The notes under the pieces were generated by a model. The model was not told the DNA's origin. It did no database searches and saw only the letters and a list, made by a program, of their open reading frames with translations. From positions 22,501 through 86,500 of the forward strand of contig JACQYL010000025.1 of the NCBI GenBank assembly GCA_016208165.1: 64,000 bases of DNA. The letters are read 5' to 3'. Made by a program: the position numbers and the translations under genes. Of this stretch, positions 1 through 10,343 are shown one piece after another. Positions within the stretch are counted from its first letter, which is position 1. Each line of letters opens with the position of its first letter. The stretch comes from Deltaproteobacteria bacterium. Lineage in GTDB: Bacteria > Desulfobacterota > Desulfarculia > JACQYL01.

Positions 1-132
<132 letters not shown>

Positions 133-320
133 TTACCCGATTCAGGAATGGCAGGTTTCGGAGCTACATGGAAATGGAAACCGAGAACTATTCAAACAAT
201 AATCACAAAGAAGTTCGAGTCAAGAAGAACGGCGGAACGGCTTCAGCGGGTTCTGGGGGTTCCGCGTTGCGCGGGACAGGAACCTCCGGAGCCTTGATTG
301 CAGAGTATGAGAAAAGTCAT

Positions 321-348
321 GGGGCCGTTCCTGACTTCGAACGGCCCC
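321..348 (-). terminator. Rho-independent terminator after ppiD
   Basis: A perfect 10-bp inverted repeat (ggggccgttc ... gaacggcccc) with an 8-base loop lies 27 bases beyond the ppiD stop. Read on the minus strand it is followed by a short T-rich stretch (atgacttttc). It separates ppiD from dnaJ. Confidence 0.75.
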
Positions 349-374
349 GTCGATCACACCACGTCACGCCCGGC

Positions 375-2267
375 TCAGATTTCCTGAAAGATCTCGATCT
401 TGGCCTGATCTTTAACGGCTTCGATCCAATCCCTGAACAGGTCGTTCTCCTGTTTTGTGGTCATCCGGTCCATGAATTCCTTTTTCTCGTTTTCGAATTC
501 CTGTTTGTCCGGTTTGATCTTTTCCTTCAACCGAACAACGAGCAGTTTACCACGGTTCTTTATGGGTTCGGGTACCAGGTCTCCAGGGCTGTTCAAGGCG
601 AAAACAGTCATATTGATTTTGGGATTGATTCCTAGATCGGAGACGGCTCCGCTTCGATTGAAAGGTCCCCCCACTTTCATTTCCAGATTCATCTCCTTGG
701 CGGTTGTTTCGAAGTCTTTGCCTCCGGCTACGATTTCGATGAACTCGGCAGCCTTCTTCTCAGCCAACTGGTCGGCCTTCTCTTTTTTCAGATCCGTGGC
801 AACACGCCCACGTATCGAATCGAGTTCCGGGATCGCGGCAGGCTTCTTTTCCAGGAGCTGAATGACCACGTATCCGTTCGGTGCTTCCAGCTTGGGTCCC
901 ACCTCCTTGATTTCCAAGGAAAAGGCGGAACTCGCGGCAGTTTTCACTTTTTCGAGACCGGGTACGGGACCGGATTCATTAAAATAGGGAGACTCCACGT
1001 ATTGCACTCCCCGAGCCTGGGCGATCTCTCGAAGGGATCTTCCCTGCATAGCGTCCTCCACGTCGTTATCAGCCGCCTCAAAAGCAACGTCGTTGGCCTG
1101 TTCCGCTTTCAACTTGGCCTCGATTTGTCCTTTCGCTTCATCCAAGGGCTGCACAACGGGCTCTTTGACTTCCTCAACTTTGATGATATGGAGTCCAAAC
1201 GGGGTTCGAACCAGATCGCTAATCTCTCCCGGCGCCATATTAAAAGCCGCTTCCTCGAAGGGCTTGACCATCGAGCCTTTTTTGAAGAATCCCAGGTCAC
1301 CGCCTTTGGGCGCCGAGGTGTCTTCGGAGTATTGAATAGCCAGTTTCTCGAAGTCCGCGTTCGGTTTCCGGGCCAGATCCAGTACCACCAGCGCCTTTTT
1401 TCGGACGGATTGCACCTGTTCCTGCGTAGCGTCTTCCGCTAGTTTGAACAGGATATGACGTGCATGTACCTCTTTTTCCTGCTGAAATTCTTCCGAATGC
1501 CAATTGTAGTAATCCTGAATCTCCTGGGGGGAAATGGCTATCTGTTTGGCAAACTCGGCCTGCAGGTAATTTATGTATCCGATCCTGGCCTGCTCGGGCA
1601 CTTCATAGGCCTTGTTGTTCTTTGCGTAGTATTCCTCGATCTCTTTGTCGTCGACGGTTGTGTCTTTCAAATATCGATCCGGATCGAATGAAACAAAATC
1701 GATCACGGCCTTTTCTTTTTCCAATCGCCACAGATCGAACGCTTCAGCCTCCCCGACAACAGCCATGGATTCGATGGTATTGCGCAGTTTTTCAATCAAA
1801 AGAGCCCTTTTTTGTTGGGCTTCAAATTCACCCGGCTGGATACGGTTCGCGGACAACACTCGAAGATAGAGATCCCGATCGAACCGACCGTCTCGCTGAA
1901 ACATCGGATATTTCTGCAGTTGGGCCCGAACTTCGTCGTCCGTGACACCCAGCTCGAGTCGAACCGCCTCTTGAATCGCCAGTCGTTCTTCGATTAGACG
2001 ATTAACGGCTTCTTTTCGCAGATCCAGTCTCTGCAGCAGTTCCGGCGTGAGAAAGTCTCGATACTGTTTCCTCGCCTGTTCGACGAGGTTATCGTACAGG
2101 CGAGCCACTTCGGATGCGGATATCCCATCCCCGTTCACTTCTGCGTAGCGCGCCGCCCGCCGCTCACGGAAACTGCCCAGACCCCAGAAGACAAACACAA
2201 CGGCGATAACCGCCATAAAGGTTTTTATAAGCCACGACGTGGCATGTTTTCGCATCAGGCTAAGCAT
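375..2267 (-). CDS. ppiD: PpiD-like inner-membrane peptidyl-prolyl isomerase / chaperone
   Basis: A 630-residue periplasmic folding factor anchored in the inner membrane. It has a short cytoplasmic N-terminus, one membrane helix at about residues 13-31 ([20 protein letters not shown]), a SurA_N-like chaperone region (about 40-170), and a parvulin rotamase domain at about 265-365 marked by [29 protein letters not shown]-type and PFGLHIIKV motifs. A second, degenerate parvulin-like region and a helical C-terminus follow, as in E. coli PpiD (623 residues). PpiD works near the Sec translocon and assists folding of exported proteins. The ATG at 2267 places the basic residues RKH directly before the helix, as expected for an N-in anchor. 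It is divergent from glgA with about 180 bases between. Confidence 0.9.
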   Translation of the reverse strand: MLSLMRKHATSWLIKTFMAVIAVVFVFWGLGSFRERRAARYAEVNGDGISASEVARLYDNLVEQARKQYRDFLTPELLQRLDLRKEAVNRLIEERLAIQEAVRLELGVTDDEVRAQLQKYPMFQRDGRFDRDLYLRVLSANRIQPGEFEAQQKRALLIEKLRNTIESMAVVGEAEAFDLWRLEKEKAVIDFVSFDPDRYLKDTTVDDKEIEEYYAKNNKAYEVPEQARIGYINYLQAEFAKQIAISPQEIQDYYNWHSEEFQQEKEVHARHILFKLAEDATQEQVQSVRKKALVVLDLARKPNADFEKLAIQYSEDTSAPKGGDLGFFKKGSMVKPFEEAAFNMAPGEISDLVRTPFGLHIIKVEEVKEPVVQPLDEAKGQIEAKLKAEQANDVAFEAADNDVEDAMQGRSLREIAQARGVQYVESPYFNESGPVPGLEKVKTAASSAFSLEIKEVGPKLEAPNGYVVIQLLEKKPAAIPELDSIRGRVATDLKKEKADQLAEKKAAEFIEIVAGGKDFETTAKEMNLEMKVGGPFNRSGAVSDLGINPKINMTVFALNSPGDLVPEPIKNRGKLLVVRLKEKIKPDKQEFENEKKEFMDRMTTKQENDLFRDWIEAVKDQAKIEIFQEI

Positions 2268-2449
2268 TCAGTACTCCTTGGCATCCAGCGTGATCGGAAA
2301 TCGGTCCAATGGCTTCATAACACGGAACTCCAAGCCGGTCAATTCGCAAACTGGAGGACTTCTCCACCCAACTTGTTTTTTCTCGTGGCCTGAGATACAC
2401 TCGTGTCGTATTCGAACAGTGCGGTGTCTTCAATTTTCTGGAGTCCATT

Positions 2450-3901
2450 ATGCGCATTTTGTTTGCTTCGTCCGAGGTGGTCCCTTTTGCAAAGGCGGGA
2501 GGCCTCGCCGATGTGTCTCACCATCTGCCTAAAGCGTTGGCCAAACTGGGTCACGAGGTCCACGTCGTTACCCCAATGTACAAGGAAGCACGAGAATGCG
2601 GCAAAATCATTACGGATACGGGCCGTACTCTGCTCGTACCCATCTCCTTCCGAACCGAGGAAGCCCGCCTGTACCGGTCCGATATATCGGAATCGGTGGT
2701 CGTGCACCTGATCCGAAAGGACGACCTCTACGACCGGGAGGGGCTCTACGGTAATGAATACGGAGACTACGAAGACAATGCCGAACGCTTCATCTTTTTC
2801 TCCAGAGCCGTCCTCGATCTTTGTAAAGAGTTGGGGCTCCAACCGGATGTGATCCACTGCAATGATTGGCAAACAGGCCTCACCCCTTTGTACATGAAAA
2901 GTCTCTACCGTGAAGTCCCACAAATTGCCAAAGCCGGGAGTCTGTTTACCATCCATAACCTGGGAAGTCAGGGCATCTTCTGGAGTCTGGACATGCATCT
3001 CACCGGTCTGGGGTGGGAATATTTCAACATGGAGGCCTTGGAATTCTACGGCAACATGAATCTGACAAAAGCAGGGATCGTCTTCGCAGACCGCATCTCG
3101 ACGGTCAGCCATGCCTATGCCGAGGAAATTCTGACTCCTGAATTCGGTTTCGGTCTGGATGGAGTGCTCCTCACCAGAAAAAACCATCTGTCCGCCATCA
3201 TGAACGGCGTGGACTACAACAGGTGGGATCCGACTCTGGATCGCCACATCGCCTCGAATTTCGGCATCGATCATTTAGAACCGAAACAACTGTGCAAGAA
3301 AGATCTCCTCTCCGCCTTTCAAATGGATTCGGACCTCTCGTGTCCTGTGGTGGCGATGATTTCCAGACTGGTCGGTCGAAAAGGATTCGACCTTTTGGCC
3401 GGAGTATTCGACGATTTGATCGCCATGGGCCTTCGATTCGTGATTATGGGCAAAGGGGAGGACAGGTACCACAGCTTCCTCAAAGAAATGGCCGGGCGCC
3501 ATCCAGGGAAGGTGGGGCTGTCCATATCGTATGACTATTGCATGGCGCACCGCATTGAAGCCGGCGCGGACTTTTTCTTGAATCCTTCCCTGTATGAACC
3601 CTGCGGTCTGGATCACCTGTACGGCATGCGCTACGGAACCATTCCAGTGGTTCGCGCCACAGGAGGATTGGGCGAGACCGTAAAGGAGTACCATCCGGAA
3701 ACCGGTCAGGGGACTGGATTCCGCTTCTATGACTACTCCCCTCAGGCCCTCATGGATTCGCTCCGCAAGGCCGTGAATTATTACGATAATAAGGATCATT
3801 GGATGCAGTTGGTACGAAACGCCATGCGGGAGGAATTTTCCTGGGAAACCTCCGCCAAAGCCTATCTCGACCTTTATGAAAGCGTTGCGCGTAAGGTATG
3901 A
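2450..3901 (+). CDS. glgA: Glycogen synthase (ADP-glucose type)
   Basis: A 483-residue GT5 glycogen/starch synthase that transfers glucose from ADP-glucose to an alpha-1,4-glucan. The nucleotide-sugar binding motif KAGGLADV starts at Lys15, and the N-terminal catalytic domain has HCNDWQTGLTPLY. The C-terminal GT-B domain has ISRLVGRKG and the long signature SLYEPCGLDHLYGMRYG followed by VVRATGGLGETV. Length matches the family (about 475-490). The ATG at 2450 gives the canonical MRILFASSEVVPFAKAGG opening. Its TGA overlaps the ATG of the histidine kinase by four bases, so the two are probably translationally coupled. Confidence 0.95.
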   Translation: MRILFASSEVVPFAKAGGLADVSHHLPKALAKLGHEVHVVTPMYKEARECGKIITDTGRTLLVPISFRTEEARLYRSDISESVVVHLIRKDDLYDREGLYGNEYGDYEDNAERFIFFSRAVLDLCKELGLQPDVIHCNDWQTGLTPLYMKSLYREVPQIAKAGSLFTIHNLGSQGIFWSLDMHLTGLGWEYFNMEALEFYGNMNLTKAGIVFADRISTVSHAYAEEILTPEFGFGLDGVLLTRKNHLSAIMNGVDYNRWDPTLDRHIASNFGIDHLEPKQLCKKDLLSAFQMDSDLSCPVVAMISRLVGRKGFDLLAGVFDDLIAMGLRFVIMGKGEDRYHSFLKEMAGRHPGKVGLSISYDYCMAHRIEAGADFFLNPSLYEPCGLDHLYGMRYGTIPVVRATGGLGETVKEYHPETGQGTGFRFYDYSPQALMDSLRKAVNYYDNKDHWMQLVRNAMREEFSWETSAKAYLDLYESVARKV

Positions 3902-6111
3902 CGACCACAGCAACAAAAAAGCGCATTAATCGGGCCCGAATTCTGGATAAGGTGATCCGCATCGTCAATTCCAGGATCCGCCATGAGAAAAAGCTGCAAC
4001 ACATTCTAAAAACCGTTGCAGGCGAATTGGGCCTGGAAGAAGGATTCCTTTTCCTTCTGGACAAAGGGCAAGATCTTCTGGTTCTGCAAGTCGCCGGAGA
4101 CCGCATCGAAAACTGGACGGGCGAGCAAGCGTACAAGTTGGGAGAAGGGATGATCGGGCGCGCGGGCTCAGAGCGTAAATTTCTCTCAGGCTCCCTGAAA
4201 GCGGAGGCTCAACCGACGCATGTCGGTGACCCGGCCAAACGAATCATCGCTATGCCCGTTTCCGACGACAGCTTTCTGTACGGCGCTATGGTCTTCGTAA
4301 ACAGCGGCACGAAACGACTTACCGGCGCACAAATCGACCTCCTGAAAGCGGTTAGTCTTGAACTTGGCGGAATCATCCAAGATTTCCGGATGACGGTGGA
4401 AGCCAAGCGCCGAGTGATGGAATTGAACGCTCTGTTTGAAGTCAGTAAGGCCATGTCGTCCACCATGAATCTCGAGGCTCTGGTAGGCAATCTGGTGTCG
4501 ATCTGTGCGCGTCTTGTCAGCGCCCGTTGGGCCGAGCTTTCCATTACCGATCAAGCCAACGAGATCGTCGCCGGAGCCACTTTCGGGAAAAAGATCGCAG
4601 ACACGCACCCTTCGGTTTGCGTAAGCCTCGGACTCGGTAATGATTTTTGTGGTGATTTGTGCGCAGCGGACAAGATCTCCTGGCAGGACGGGACCAATGT
4701 TCCCTTCGACGAAGAGGACCGGCGATTGCTTCATTCGGTCGGTTCCTTTGTTTCCAGTGCGCTGGACAAGTCCATCATGTTCAAAGAAGTGGAGTCTCTG
4801 GCCAGGAACAACGCGATCATGGTACAGACGCTGAGTTCCTTGTACAACATATCCAGCAACATGATGACCACCGTGGACTTCGAAGAACTTATCGACATTA
4901 TTCTAAAATCCATGATTCATTCGGAAGGGTTGGGGTTCGACCGCTGTGCGTTGCTCCTGCTGGACGAAAGGAGCCGAACGTTACGACTGCATAAATGCTT
5001 CTCCCGTGTCGAGCGATCTCCTGAACCGGTAACCGAAAACCGCGCCGAAAGTCAATCGTGCGAGCATGAGCCCCCAGTTCAAGATATACAAATCGATTTC
5101 GTACATGAGTCCGGAGCGCCCGCCCAATGTCTGTCCGAACGCAGACCCATTAACGTCATCGACCCCGGGGATGCATTCTTCAATCCGCAAGGACCCCTTC
5201 AATCCTTCCTTGAATTCCCTTTTGCAGCCGTGCCGCTGCTGGCCAAGGACAAGGACATCGGAGTCATCTTGGTGGACCACGCCCTGAAACGCAGACCGGT
5301 TTCCGAGGACGAACTCAAGAACCTGTGCATGCTGGTCTACCAGGCGGGCCTTGCTTTGGAAAACAGCCGGCTGTATGGGTTCATCGATCATGTGAATCGA
5401 GAGCTGAAAGAGGCGAAAGAGAAGCTGATCGAGTCTGAAAAGATGGCGGCCCTCGGGGAGATCGCCGCCGGCATCGCCCACGAAATCCGGAATCCGCTGG
5501 TGACAATAGGAGGTTTTGCCCGGAGAGCATCCGGTATTGTCAGTCCGGAGTCAGATCTCAAGCGTTACATCGATTTCATTGTCGCAGGGGTGGCGCGGCT
5601 CGAAAACACGTTGAAGGATGTGCTCAACTTTTCCCAGGATGCCGTTGGAGGCTTCAAGTACTTCGATTTGAATGTGGTCATCAATGAAGCTTTGGATCAT
5701 TTGAGGCTCGACCTGCAGGAGAACGACATTCAGGTGGAAAAGGACCTGGTTCCGTCTCCGAAAGTGTTCGGCGACAGCCGCCAGATCCGGCACGTGTATT
5801 TCAACCTCTTCCTGAACGCTATTCAAGCCATGGAGTCGGGAGGCCTGCTAAAGATCAAGACATTCTACTCCACGGAAAGCGGTCGGACATACATTACGAG
5901 CGTTGTTGAAGACCTGGGAGGAGGCATACCCGTCGGAATTCTTCACAACATCTTCAATCCGTTCTTTACCACCAAGGCGCGCGGTTCGGGTCTCGGGTTG
6001 GCCATCGTACACAAGATCGTCACCCGGCACCAAGGCGATATAAGCGTGGACAACGTCCCCGGTAAAGGGGTATCTTTCATCATTAAATTTCCGGTTTACG
6101 CTTCTGCCTGA
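3898..6111 (+). CDS. Soluble multi-GAF sensor histidine kinase
   Basis: A 737-residue protein with no membrane segment. Three GAF-like sensory modules (about 15-155, 170-300 and 320-495) are followed by a short coiled linker, a HisKA dimerization domain with the H-box GIAHEIRNPLVTIGGFARR (phospho-acceptor His528), and an HATPase_c domain with N-box HVYFNLFLNAIQAME, G1-box VEDLGGGIP and G2-box GSGLGLAIVHKIVTRHQG. There is no receiver domain and no response regulator gene next to it, so the partner is unknown. It overlaps glgA by four bases (ATGA), which suggests co-expression with glycogen synthesis. A cytosolic signal, such as a small molecule or redox state, is an inference from the GAF architecture. 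Confidence 0.9.
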   Translation: MTTTATKKRINRARILDKVIRIVNSRIRHEKKLQHILKTVAGELGLEEGFLFLLDKGQDLLVLQVAGDRIENWTGEQAYKLGEGMIGRAGSERKFLSGSLKAEAQPTHVGDPAKRIIAMPVSDDSFLYGAMVFVNSGTKRLTGAQIDLLKAVSLELGGIIQDFRMTVEAKRRVMELNALFEVSKAMSSTMNLEALVGNLVSICARLVSARWAELSITDQANEIVAGATFGKKIADTHPSVCVSLGLGNDFCGDLCAADKISWQDGTNVPFDEEDRRLLHSVGSFVSSALDKSIMFKEVESLARNNAIMVQTLSSLYNISSNMMTTVDFEELIDIILKSMIHSEGLGFDRCALLLLDERSRTLRLHKCFSRVERSPEPVTENRAESQSCEHEPPVQDIQIDFVHESGAPAQCLSERRPINVIDPGDAFFNPQGPLQSFLEFPFAAVPLLAKDKDIGVILVDHALKRRPVSEDELKNLCMLVYQAGLALENSRLYGFIDHVNRELKEAKEKLIESEKMAALGEIAAGIAHEIRNPLVTIGGFARRASGIVSPESDLKRYIDFIVAGVARLENTLKDVLNFSQDAVGGFKYFDLNVVINEALDHLRLDLQENDIQVEKDLVPSPKVFGDSRQIRHVYFNLFLNAIQAMESGGLLKIKTFYSTESGRTYITSVVEDLGGGIPVGILHNIFNPFFTTKARGSGLGLAIVHKIVTRHQGDISVDNVPGKGVSFIIKFPVYASA

Positions 6112-6502
6112 TGCCCGCCCGTGGTTTCGGTGACGTTGAGATTCAGCCTTGCCCCTCCGCTTGCCACGTCGGATACGATAAAGGCGACATCCCCGAGCGC
6201 GAGGTCAGGTAAGGTCAGGAGCCGTACACGGATTGGGCGATGAGTCCCCGGGCTTGGGGGTAAATCGAAATCTGATTTTTTTCCAACTGCAGCAATGAGT
6301 ACGGAGCGACGCGGACGCCGGAAACGCGTTGGCCAACGAAGTCGCATCGCCTCTTTGCGGCCTTACGGAAACCCGAAAAACAATCCACATGGATAGGCGC
6401 CACGAGGCTTTATTCCGGCGGTGGGTTCAAACTACTGCGCCCGATCTGACACAAGCTCCCTGTAAAAACCGTATTTTTTCGTAACCCAAGGAGGAACAGA
6501 GC
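6112..6502. other. Intergenic region, no gene recognised
   Basis: 391 bases between the histidine kinase and the DUF362 gene. The weak inverted repeat aaatc/gattt followed by T residues (about 6265-6283) could end the upstream transcript. Minus-strand open frames here lack a convincing ribosome site or family resemblance. A strong ribosome site (aaggagga) at about 6488 belongs to the next gene. Confidence 0.5.
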
Positions 6503-7636
6503 ATGTCGAGTGAAGTCTATTTTGCGGATATGCGGGCCGGCATCCGAGAGAACCTGTTTGACAAACTGCATCTCCTGCTGGATCGGGTGGGACTGAGCCA
6601 AAAGATCTCAGCCAAAGACCTGGTGGCGATCAAAATGCATTTCGGAGAACGGGGGAACACGGCCTATATCCGTCCCGTATTTATACGCCAAATCGTCGAT
6701 CGGCTGAAAGCGCTGAACGCCCGGCCGTTCTTGACGGACGCGAATACGCTCTACGTAGGCGCCCGGAGTGACAGTGTTTCACACTTGAATACCGCTATCG
6801 AGAACGGATTTGCATATTCGGTGGTAGGCGCTCCCGTGATCATAGCGGACGGACTGTTGGGGTCGTCGGCGGTAGAAGTTCCGGTAAACGGGAAGCACTT
6901 CGAAACCGTCTCCGTAGGCGCTGAAATTGCCCATGCGGACGCCCTGATCAGCGTAGCCCATTTTAAAGGGCATGAGCTTGCCGGATTCGGAGGCGCCATC
7001 AAGAACGTGGGCATGGGATCGGCGTCCCGAAAAGGAAAACTCGCTCAGCACTCGAACGTTTCCCCGAAGGTCTCCAAGAAAAGATGTATCGGTTGCGGTG
7101 AATGCGTAGATCACTGCGCACAGCAGGCCATCTCGATCGAGGAAGGCGAGAAGTCCTGGATCGATCCCGAGAAATGTGTCGGATGTGGAGAATGCATTCT
7201 CGTATGCCCGGAAGGGGCCATCAATGTTCAATGGAACGAATCCATTCCGGTGTTCATGGAGAAAATGGTGGAGTACACCAAAGGAGTGCTCAAAGGCAAA
7301 GGACCAAAAAGCCTATTTGTGAACTTCCTTACGCAGATATCGCCGGCGTGCGACTGCTATGGACACTGCGATGCTCCTATCGTGGGTGATATCGGAATCC
7401 TGGCGTCCACCGATCCGGTGGCCATTGACCAGGCTTCCGTGGATCTTGTGAACCAACGTTCCATCATGGCGGGATCCTGTTTGGATGGAAAGGACGAATG
7501 CGTTTCGGACAAATTTCGAGGCATCTATCCTCAAATCGACTGGAAACTCCAGTTGGAATACGCTGAAAACATCGGATTGGGCAGCCGGGCTTACGAACTG
7601 GTAGCCGTCAAAAAGGAACAGCCCGATAAGAAGTGA
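6503..7636 (+). CDS. DUF362 protein with two 4Fe-4S clusters
   Basis: A 377-residue DUF362-family protein with a bacterial ferredoxin module inserted at residues 195-240. Cluster I ligands are Cys195, 198, 201 and 205 (CIGCGECVDHC) and cluster II ligands are Cys225, 228, 231 and 235 (CVGCGECILVC), with typical Pro/Ala crossover. The DUF362 segments around it include KMHFGERGNTAYIRP near the N-terminus and ACDCYGHCDAPIVGDIGIL after the ferredoxin part. The DUF362 function is not firmly established; ferredoxin-fused members are common in anaerobes and are presumed to act in electron transfer or metal-centre chemistry. An excellent ribosome site (aaggaggaacag) fixes the start. Confidence 0.9.
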   Translation: MSSEVYFADMRAGIRENLFDKLHLLLDRVGLSQKISAKDLVAIKMHFGERGNTAYIRPVFIRQIVDRLKALNARPFLTDANTLYVGARSDSVSHLNTAIENGFAYSVVGAPVIIADGLLGSSAVEVPVNGKHFETVSVGAEIAHADALISVAHFKGHELAGFGGAIKNVGMGSASRKGKLAQHSNVSPKVSKKRCIGCGECVDHCAQQAISIEEGEKSWIDPEKCVGCGECILVCPEGAINVQWNESIPVFMEKMVEYTKGVLKGKGPKSLFVNFLTQISPACDCYGHCDAPIVGDIGILASTDPVAIDQASVDLVNQRSIMAGSCLDGKDECVSDKFRGIYPQIDWKLQLEYAENIGLGSRAYELVAVKKEQPDKK

Positions 7637-7638
7637 GA

Positions 7639-7670
7639 AGCCGGGAGCTGCGTTTATCCGCAGCCCGGCT
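7639..7670. terminator. GC-rich hairpin between convergent genes
   Basis: A near-perfect inverted repeat (agccggg..ctgcg / cgcag.cccggct) begins three bases after the DUF362 stop, between two convergent genes. There is no T-run on either side, so it would act as a weak or Rho-assisted terminator, or as a 3' end stabiliser. Confidence 0.55.
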
Positions 7671-7691
7671 GTTACGGATCGGAAAAGAGCT

Positions 7692-8330
7692 TTAGGAGAA
7701 AGGACCCTTCGCGCGTGACTGATAGTCCCGAATCGTGTCCTTCATCTTTTGTACGCGCTCTTCCAGGACCTGATTCTGATCTTCCAATTCCTTGAGTTCT
7801 TTTTTCGTGCGGTTGCCCCAAGAAAGAATGTCCTGATAACGTTTTTGATATTCTTCCAACAGGGATTTGTATTTGTTTTTTTCCACTCGAGCTTGGCTCA
7901 GTTCCTCTTTGAGTTTGATGACCTCCTGAATATCGCTGGGCGGATCCGGGTCGAGGTTTTTTCTTTCGAGCTCGAATTCCTCTTCCAGGGCGGCTTTCTC
8001 AGAGGCCAGAGATAAAAGACGGGACTGGATCTCGTCCGGTTTCTGCTGTTCTTTCAGATTCCTCAGTTCCTCTTGGAGGCGCTTGATGAGCTGCTCTCTT
8101 TTTAGGATCTCTTCCTTGAGCCGCTGCACGCGTTTGTTGTGCTCCTCGGCGTACCGCGCCTTGCGGGTCGCCGCTTCAAGGTTTACGGCTGCGACGGAGC
8201 GTTTCAGCCTTTGATTCTGAATGAGCAACGCTACTGAAACGAACGCCAGCAGCATGACTCCGGCCAAGATCAACAGGTTTGATGCAATCGGCATGGTTAT
8301 GTCCATATTCTGATCCGCCTCGAGGGCCAA
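7692..8330 (-). CDS. Membrane-anchored coiled-coil protein
   Basis: 212 residues, no recognised family. A single membrane helix at about residues 17-37 (NLLILAGVMLLAFVSVALLI) is followed by about 165 residues that are almost entirely heptad-rich coiled coil (e.g. RLKEEILKREQLIKRLQEEL). One Pro-rich break near residue 129 (DPDPPSD) divides the coil into two segments. A start at Met8 (MDITMPIASN) would give a shorter N-terminus and is equally plausible. Composition and topology suggest a structural or scaffolding role at the membrane; no enzyme motif is visible. It converges on the DUF362 gene. Confidence 0.65.
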   Translation of the reverse strand: MALEADQNMDITMPIASNLLILAGVMLLAFVSVALLIQNQRLKRSVAAVNLEAATRKARYAEEHNKRVQRLKEEILKREQLIKRLQEELRNLKEQQKPDEIQSRLLSLASEKAALEEEFELERKNLDPDPPSDIQEVIKLKEELSQARVEKNKYKSLLEEYQKRYQDILSWGNRTKKELKELEDQNQVLEERVQKMKDTIRDYQSRAKGPFS

Positions 8331-8768
8331 GCTATCGGATCGGCTGGATTCCTCAGCCGGTCCAAGTCGGGGGAACCTCAGAATCCAGCTTCATGTGAAG
8401 CGCCTGTTACCGTCATGAATAGAACCAATAGAAGCACCGTTTGGTGCGTATAATATCAGGACCGCAGCTTGTATTCAACCCATCGCATCGTCGAGTCGGT
8501 CTTCGTTCCAAGAGATCAGGGGGCGATGGCTGTTCCGATTGCGTGACGCCATGCGACCGTTCCCCGCCCGGTATTGTGAAAACGGAAAAATTCTTTTGAT
8601 CTTCTAGAATCATTCCCTATAATAGCTGTTCCCACAGCGGCTTTGGCTGCTCAATCGGCTCTTTGGGGCCGGATTCGACCTTCAAGGCGAAAGATTTGAA
8701 TAAGATTCCGGGCCGGGTTCCTTTCAAGGCGCCTTGGGCACATCCGGAAAGGTTCTTCCCTGATCCAT
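8331..8768. other. Intergenic region with candidate promoters
   Basis: 438 bases between divergent genes, the coiled-coil protein leftwards and the fakA-like gene rightwards. I see small hairpins (cggct..agccg near 8340; gcaccgtttggtgc near 8434) and one good -10 box for the rightward operon. No tRNA, riboswitch or coding frame could be supported. Confidence 0.5.
8595..8623 (+). promoter_or_regulatory. Candidate sigma-70 promoter for fakA-degV-cob operon
   Basis: A perfect -10 hexamer TATAAT at 8618-8623 is preceded at 17 bases by TTTGAT (8595-8600), a partial match to TTGACA. It lies about 146 bases upstream of the FakA-like start. The -35 match is weak. Confidence 0.4.
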
Positions 8769-10340
8769 ATGAACGCAAGTCGATTTGCAGACGCTCTGTG
8801 TGGCGGCCTGAAGAACGTGTGTTTGCAACGGGAGTATTTGGACGCCATCAATGTATTTCCCGTTCCGGACCGTGATACCGGCAGAAATCTCGTGGCGACT
8901 TTGTCCGGGATGTTCAGCATCCTGCGGACAAAATCCATACACGATTTTCAGGCCTTGTATGACCTGATCTCCAGAGAGGCGATTCAGTTCGCCCGGGGAA
9001 ATTCCGGAATGATCTTTTCCCAGTTTCTCAAAGGCTGGATAGCTCCGTTGAGGGGAAAAGACACCGCGAATTCGGATGCCTGGTCGCGGGCTTGGCGAAG
9101 CGGGCGCGACTTGGCCTACGCCAGCGTTGCGCGCCCCAGGCAAGGCACCATTCTCTCGGTATTGGACGCCGCCGTCAGGGAGGCGGGGCGATCGGAGGCT
9201 ACGGTCGACTCGGAGGGACTCGAACGTTTGCTGCACGTGTGCGGGGATGCGCTGCTGGAAACCCCGAACCAGTTGGACGCCTTGGATCGGGCGGGCGTCG
9301 TCGACGCCGGTGGATTGGGCCTGGTGCTCCTGATCGAAGGGATGGCCCTAACAGAGCGTGGAGCGGACATCCCCGCCTCCAGCGGGTGGATTGCGGGACA
9401 CCTGGATTTGGCGCGCCTCAATGGCGGGGAACGGCAGCCGAACCTTATGGGCGCGTATTCGTCGAGCTATTGTGTGGAGCTGCTACTCGAAGGACCCTCA
9501 GCGGGGCTTGAAAACGTTCTCGAACGCCTTCAATCGTTCTGTGATTCCCTCGAAAAGGCGTGGGGCCAAGGGCAAGTCCGCTTGCACCTGCACACGGACC
9601 AGCCTTTCGCCATTCGGAACCTGGTTCCCGAAGACGTGTTCGTTCTGGAAATGTCGGTGGAAGATATGCGGTACCAGGCGCGTATATTCGAGGAGCGCCG
9701 GGAATCTCTTCGTCCGACCGGCCTTGCGGCGCTGGTTGCCGGTTCGGGATTTGCCCGCATACTCGAGAGCATGGCATTGGATTTCGTCCTGGACGTGGAA
9801 GCACATCCTTTTTCAGCAGAGCACCTGCCGGAAAAACTGGAGCGGATTCGTTGCCAAAAACTCTTGCTCGTAACAACGCACGGCGCCCATTCATCGGTTC
9901 TTGAGCAAAATCTCCGCCGTCTGACCAAGCCCTGGGAGCTGGTGATGGTCGAAAACGAGGCCGAGGTCGTGGCGGCCGGCCTCGCATTCGATCCAAACGA
10001 ACGTGAGGAAATCAACCGCCGTCGTTTGACCGAAGCGGTTCATCAGACGGTCTCCGGAAGTTTGATCGCCGACTCCGGAACGGGGGGATACCGCTTCAAG
10101 ATAAACAGGAAAAGTGTGCGGTCCGCCCCTTACAGGAGCCTGAGAGAAGCCGGAGAAGCTCTGGTGGAGTCGTTACGGGAAGAAAAATCCTCATTGGTGA
10201 CCCTTTACGCAGGGGCGGGACTGGAAGGAGGCTTTTTCCACGATCTCGAGGCGGCTCTGGCGGAGCGCTTTTCAGATCTCGTGGTGGAACGGCAACATGG
10301 TGGACAGACCCATTGCCTGTGTCTGGTATCTGTGGAGTGA
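8769..10340 (+). CDS. DAK2-domain fatty-acid-kinase-like protein (FakA/YloV family)
   Basis: 523 residues with the FakA/YloV architecture: an N-terminal DhaL-like (DAK2) ATP-binding domain (about 1-195), then a DegV-related middle and C-terminal region ending TLYAGAGLEG...GGQTHCLCLVSVE. In Firmicutes FakA phosphorylates fatty acids presented by FakB, a DegV-family carrier, and a degV gene follows here three bases downstream, which supports the pairing. The metal-binding motif is INVFPVPDRDTGRNL rather than the usual VFPVPDGDTGTNM: the two Asp and the Asn are kept but a Gly and a Thr are both Arg. Activity is therefore plausible but not certain. The ATG at 8769 gives the usual N-terminus ahead of the motif. 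Confidence 0.82.
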   Translation: MNASRFADALCGGLKNVCLQREYLDAINVFPVPDRDTGRNLVATLSGMFSILRTKSIHDFQALYDLISREAIQFARGNSGMIFSQFLKGWIAPLRGKDTANSDAWSRAWRSGRDLAYASVARPRQGTILSVLDAAVREAGRSEATVDSEGLERLLHVCGDALLETPNQLDALDRAGVVDAGGLGLVLLIEGMALTERGADIPASSGWIAGHLDLARLNGGERQPNLMGAYSSSYCVELLLEGPSAGLENVLERLQSFCDSLEKAWGQGQVRLHLHTDQPFAIRNLVPEDVFVLEMSVEDMRYQARIFEERRESLRPTGLAALVAGSGFARILESMALDFVLDVEAHPFSAEHLPEKLERIRCQKLLLVTTHGAHSSVLEQNLRRLTKPWELVMVENEAEVVAAGLAFDPNEREEINRRRLTEAVHQTVSGSLIADSGTGGYRFKINRKSVRSAPYRSLREAGEALVESLREEKSSLVTLYAGAGLEGGFFHDLEAALAERFSDLVVERQHGGQTHCLCLVSVE

Positions 10341-10343
10341 GTC

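Noticed and set aside
6096-6347. Minus-strand frame containing ALGDVAFIVSDVASGGARL
   Set aside because: It has some protein-like look but no ribosome site, overlaps the end of the histidine kinase, and matches no family I know.
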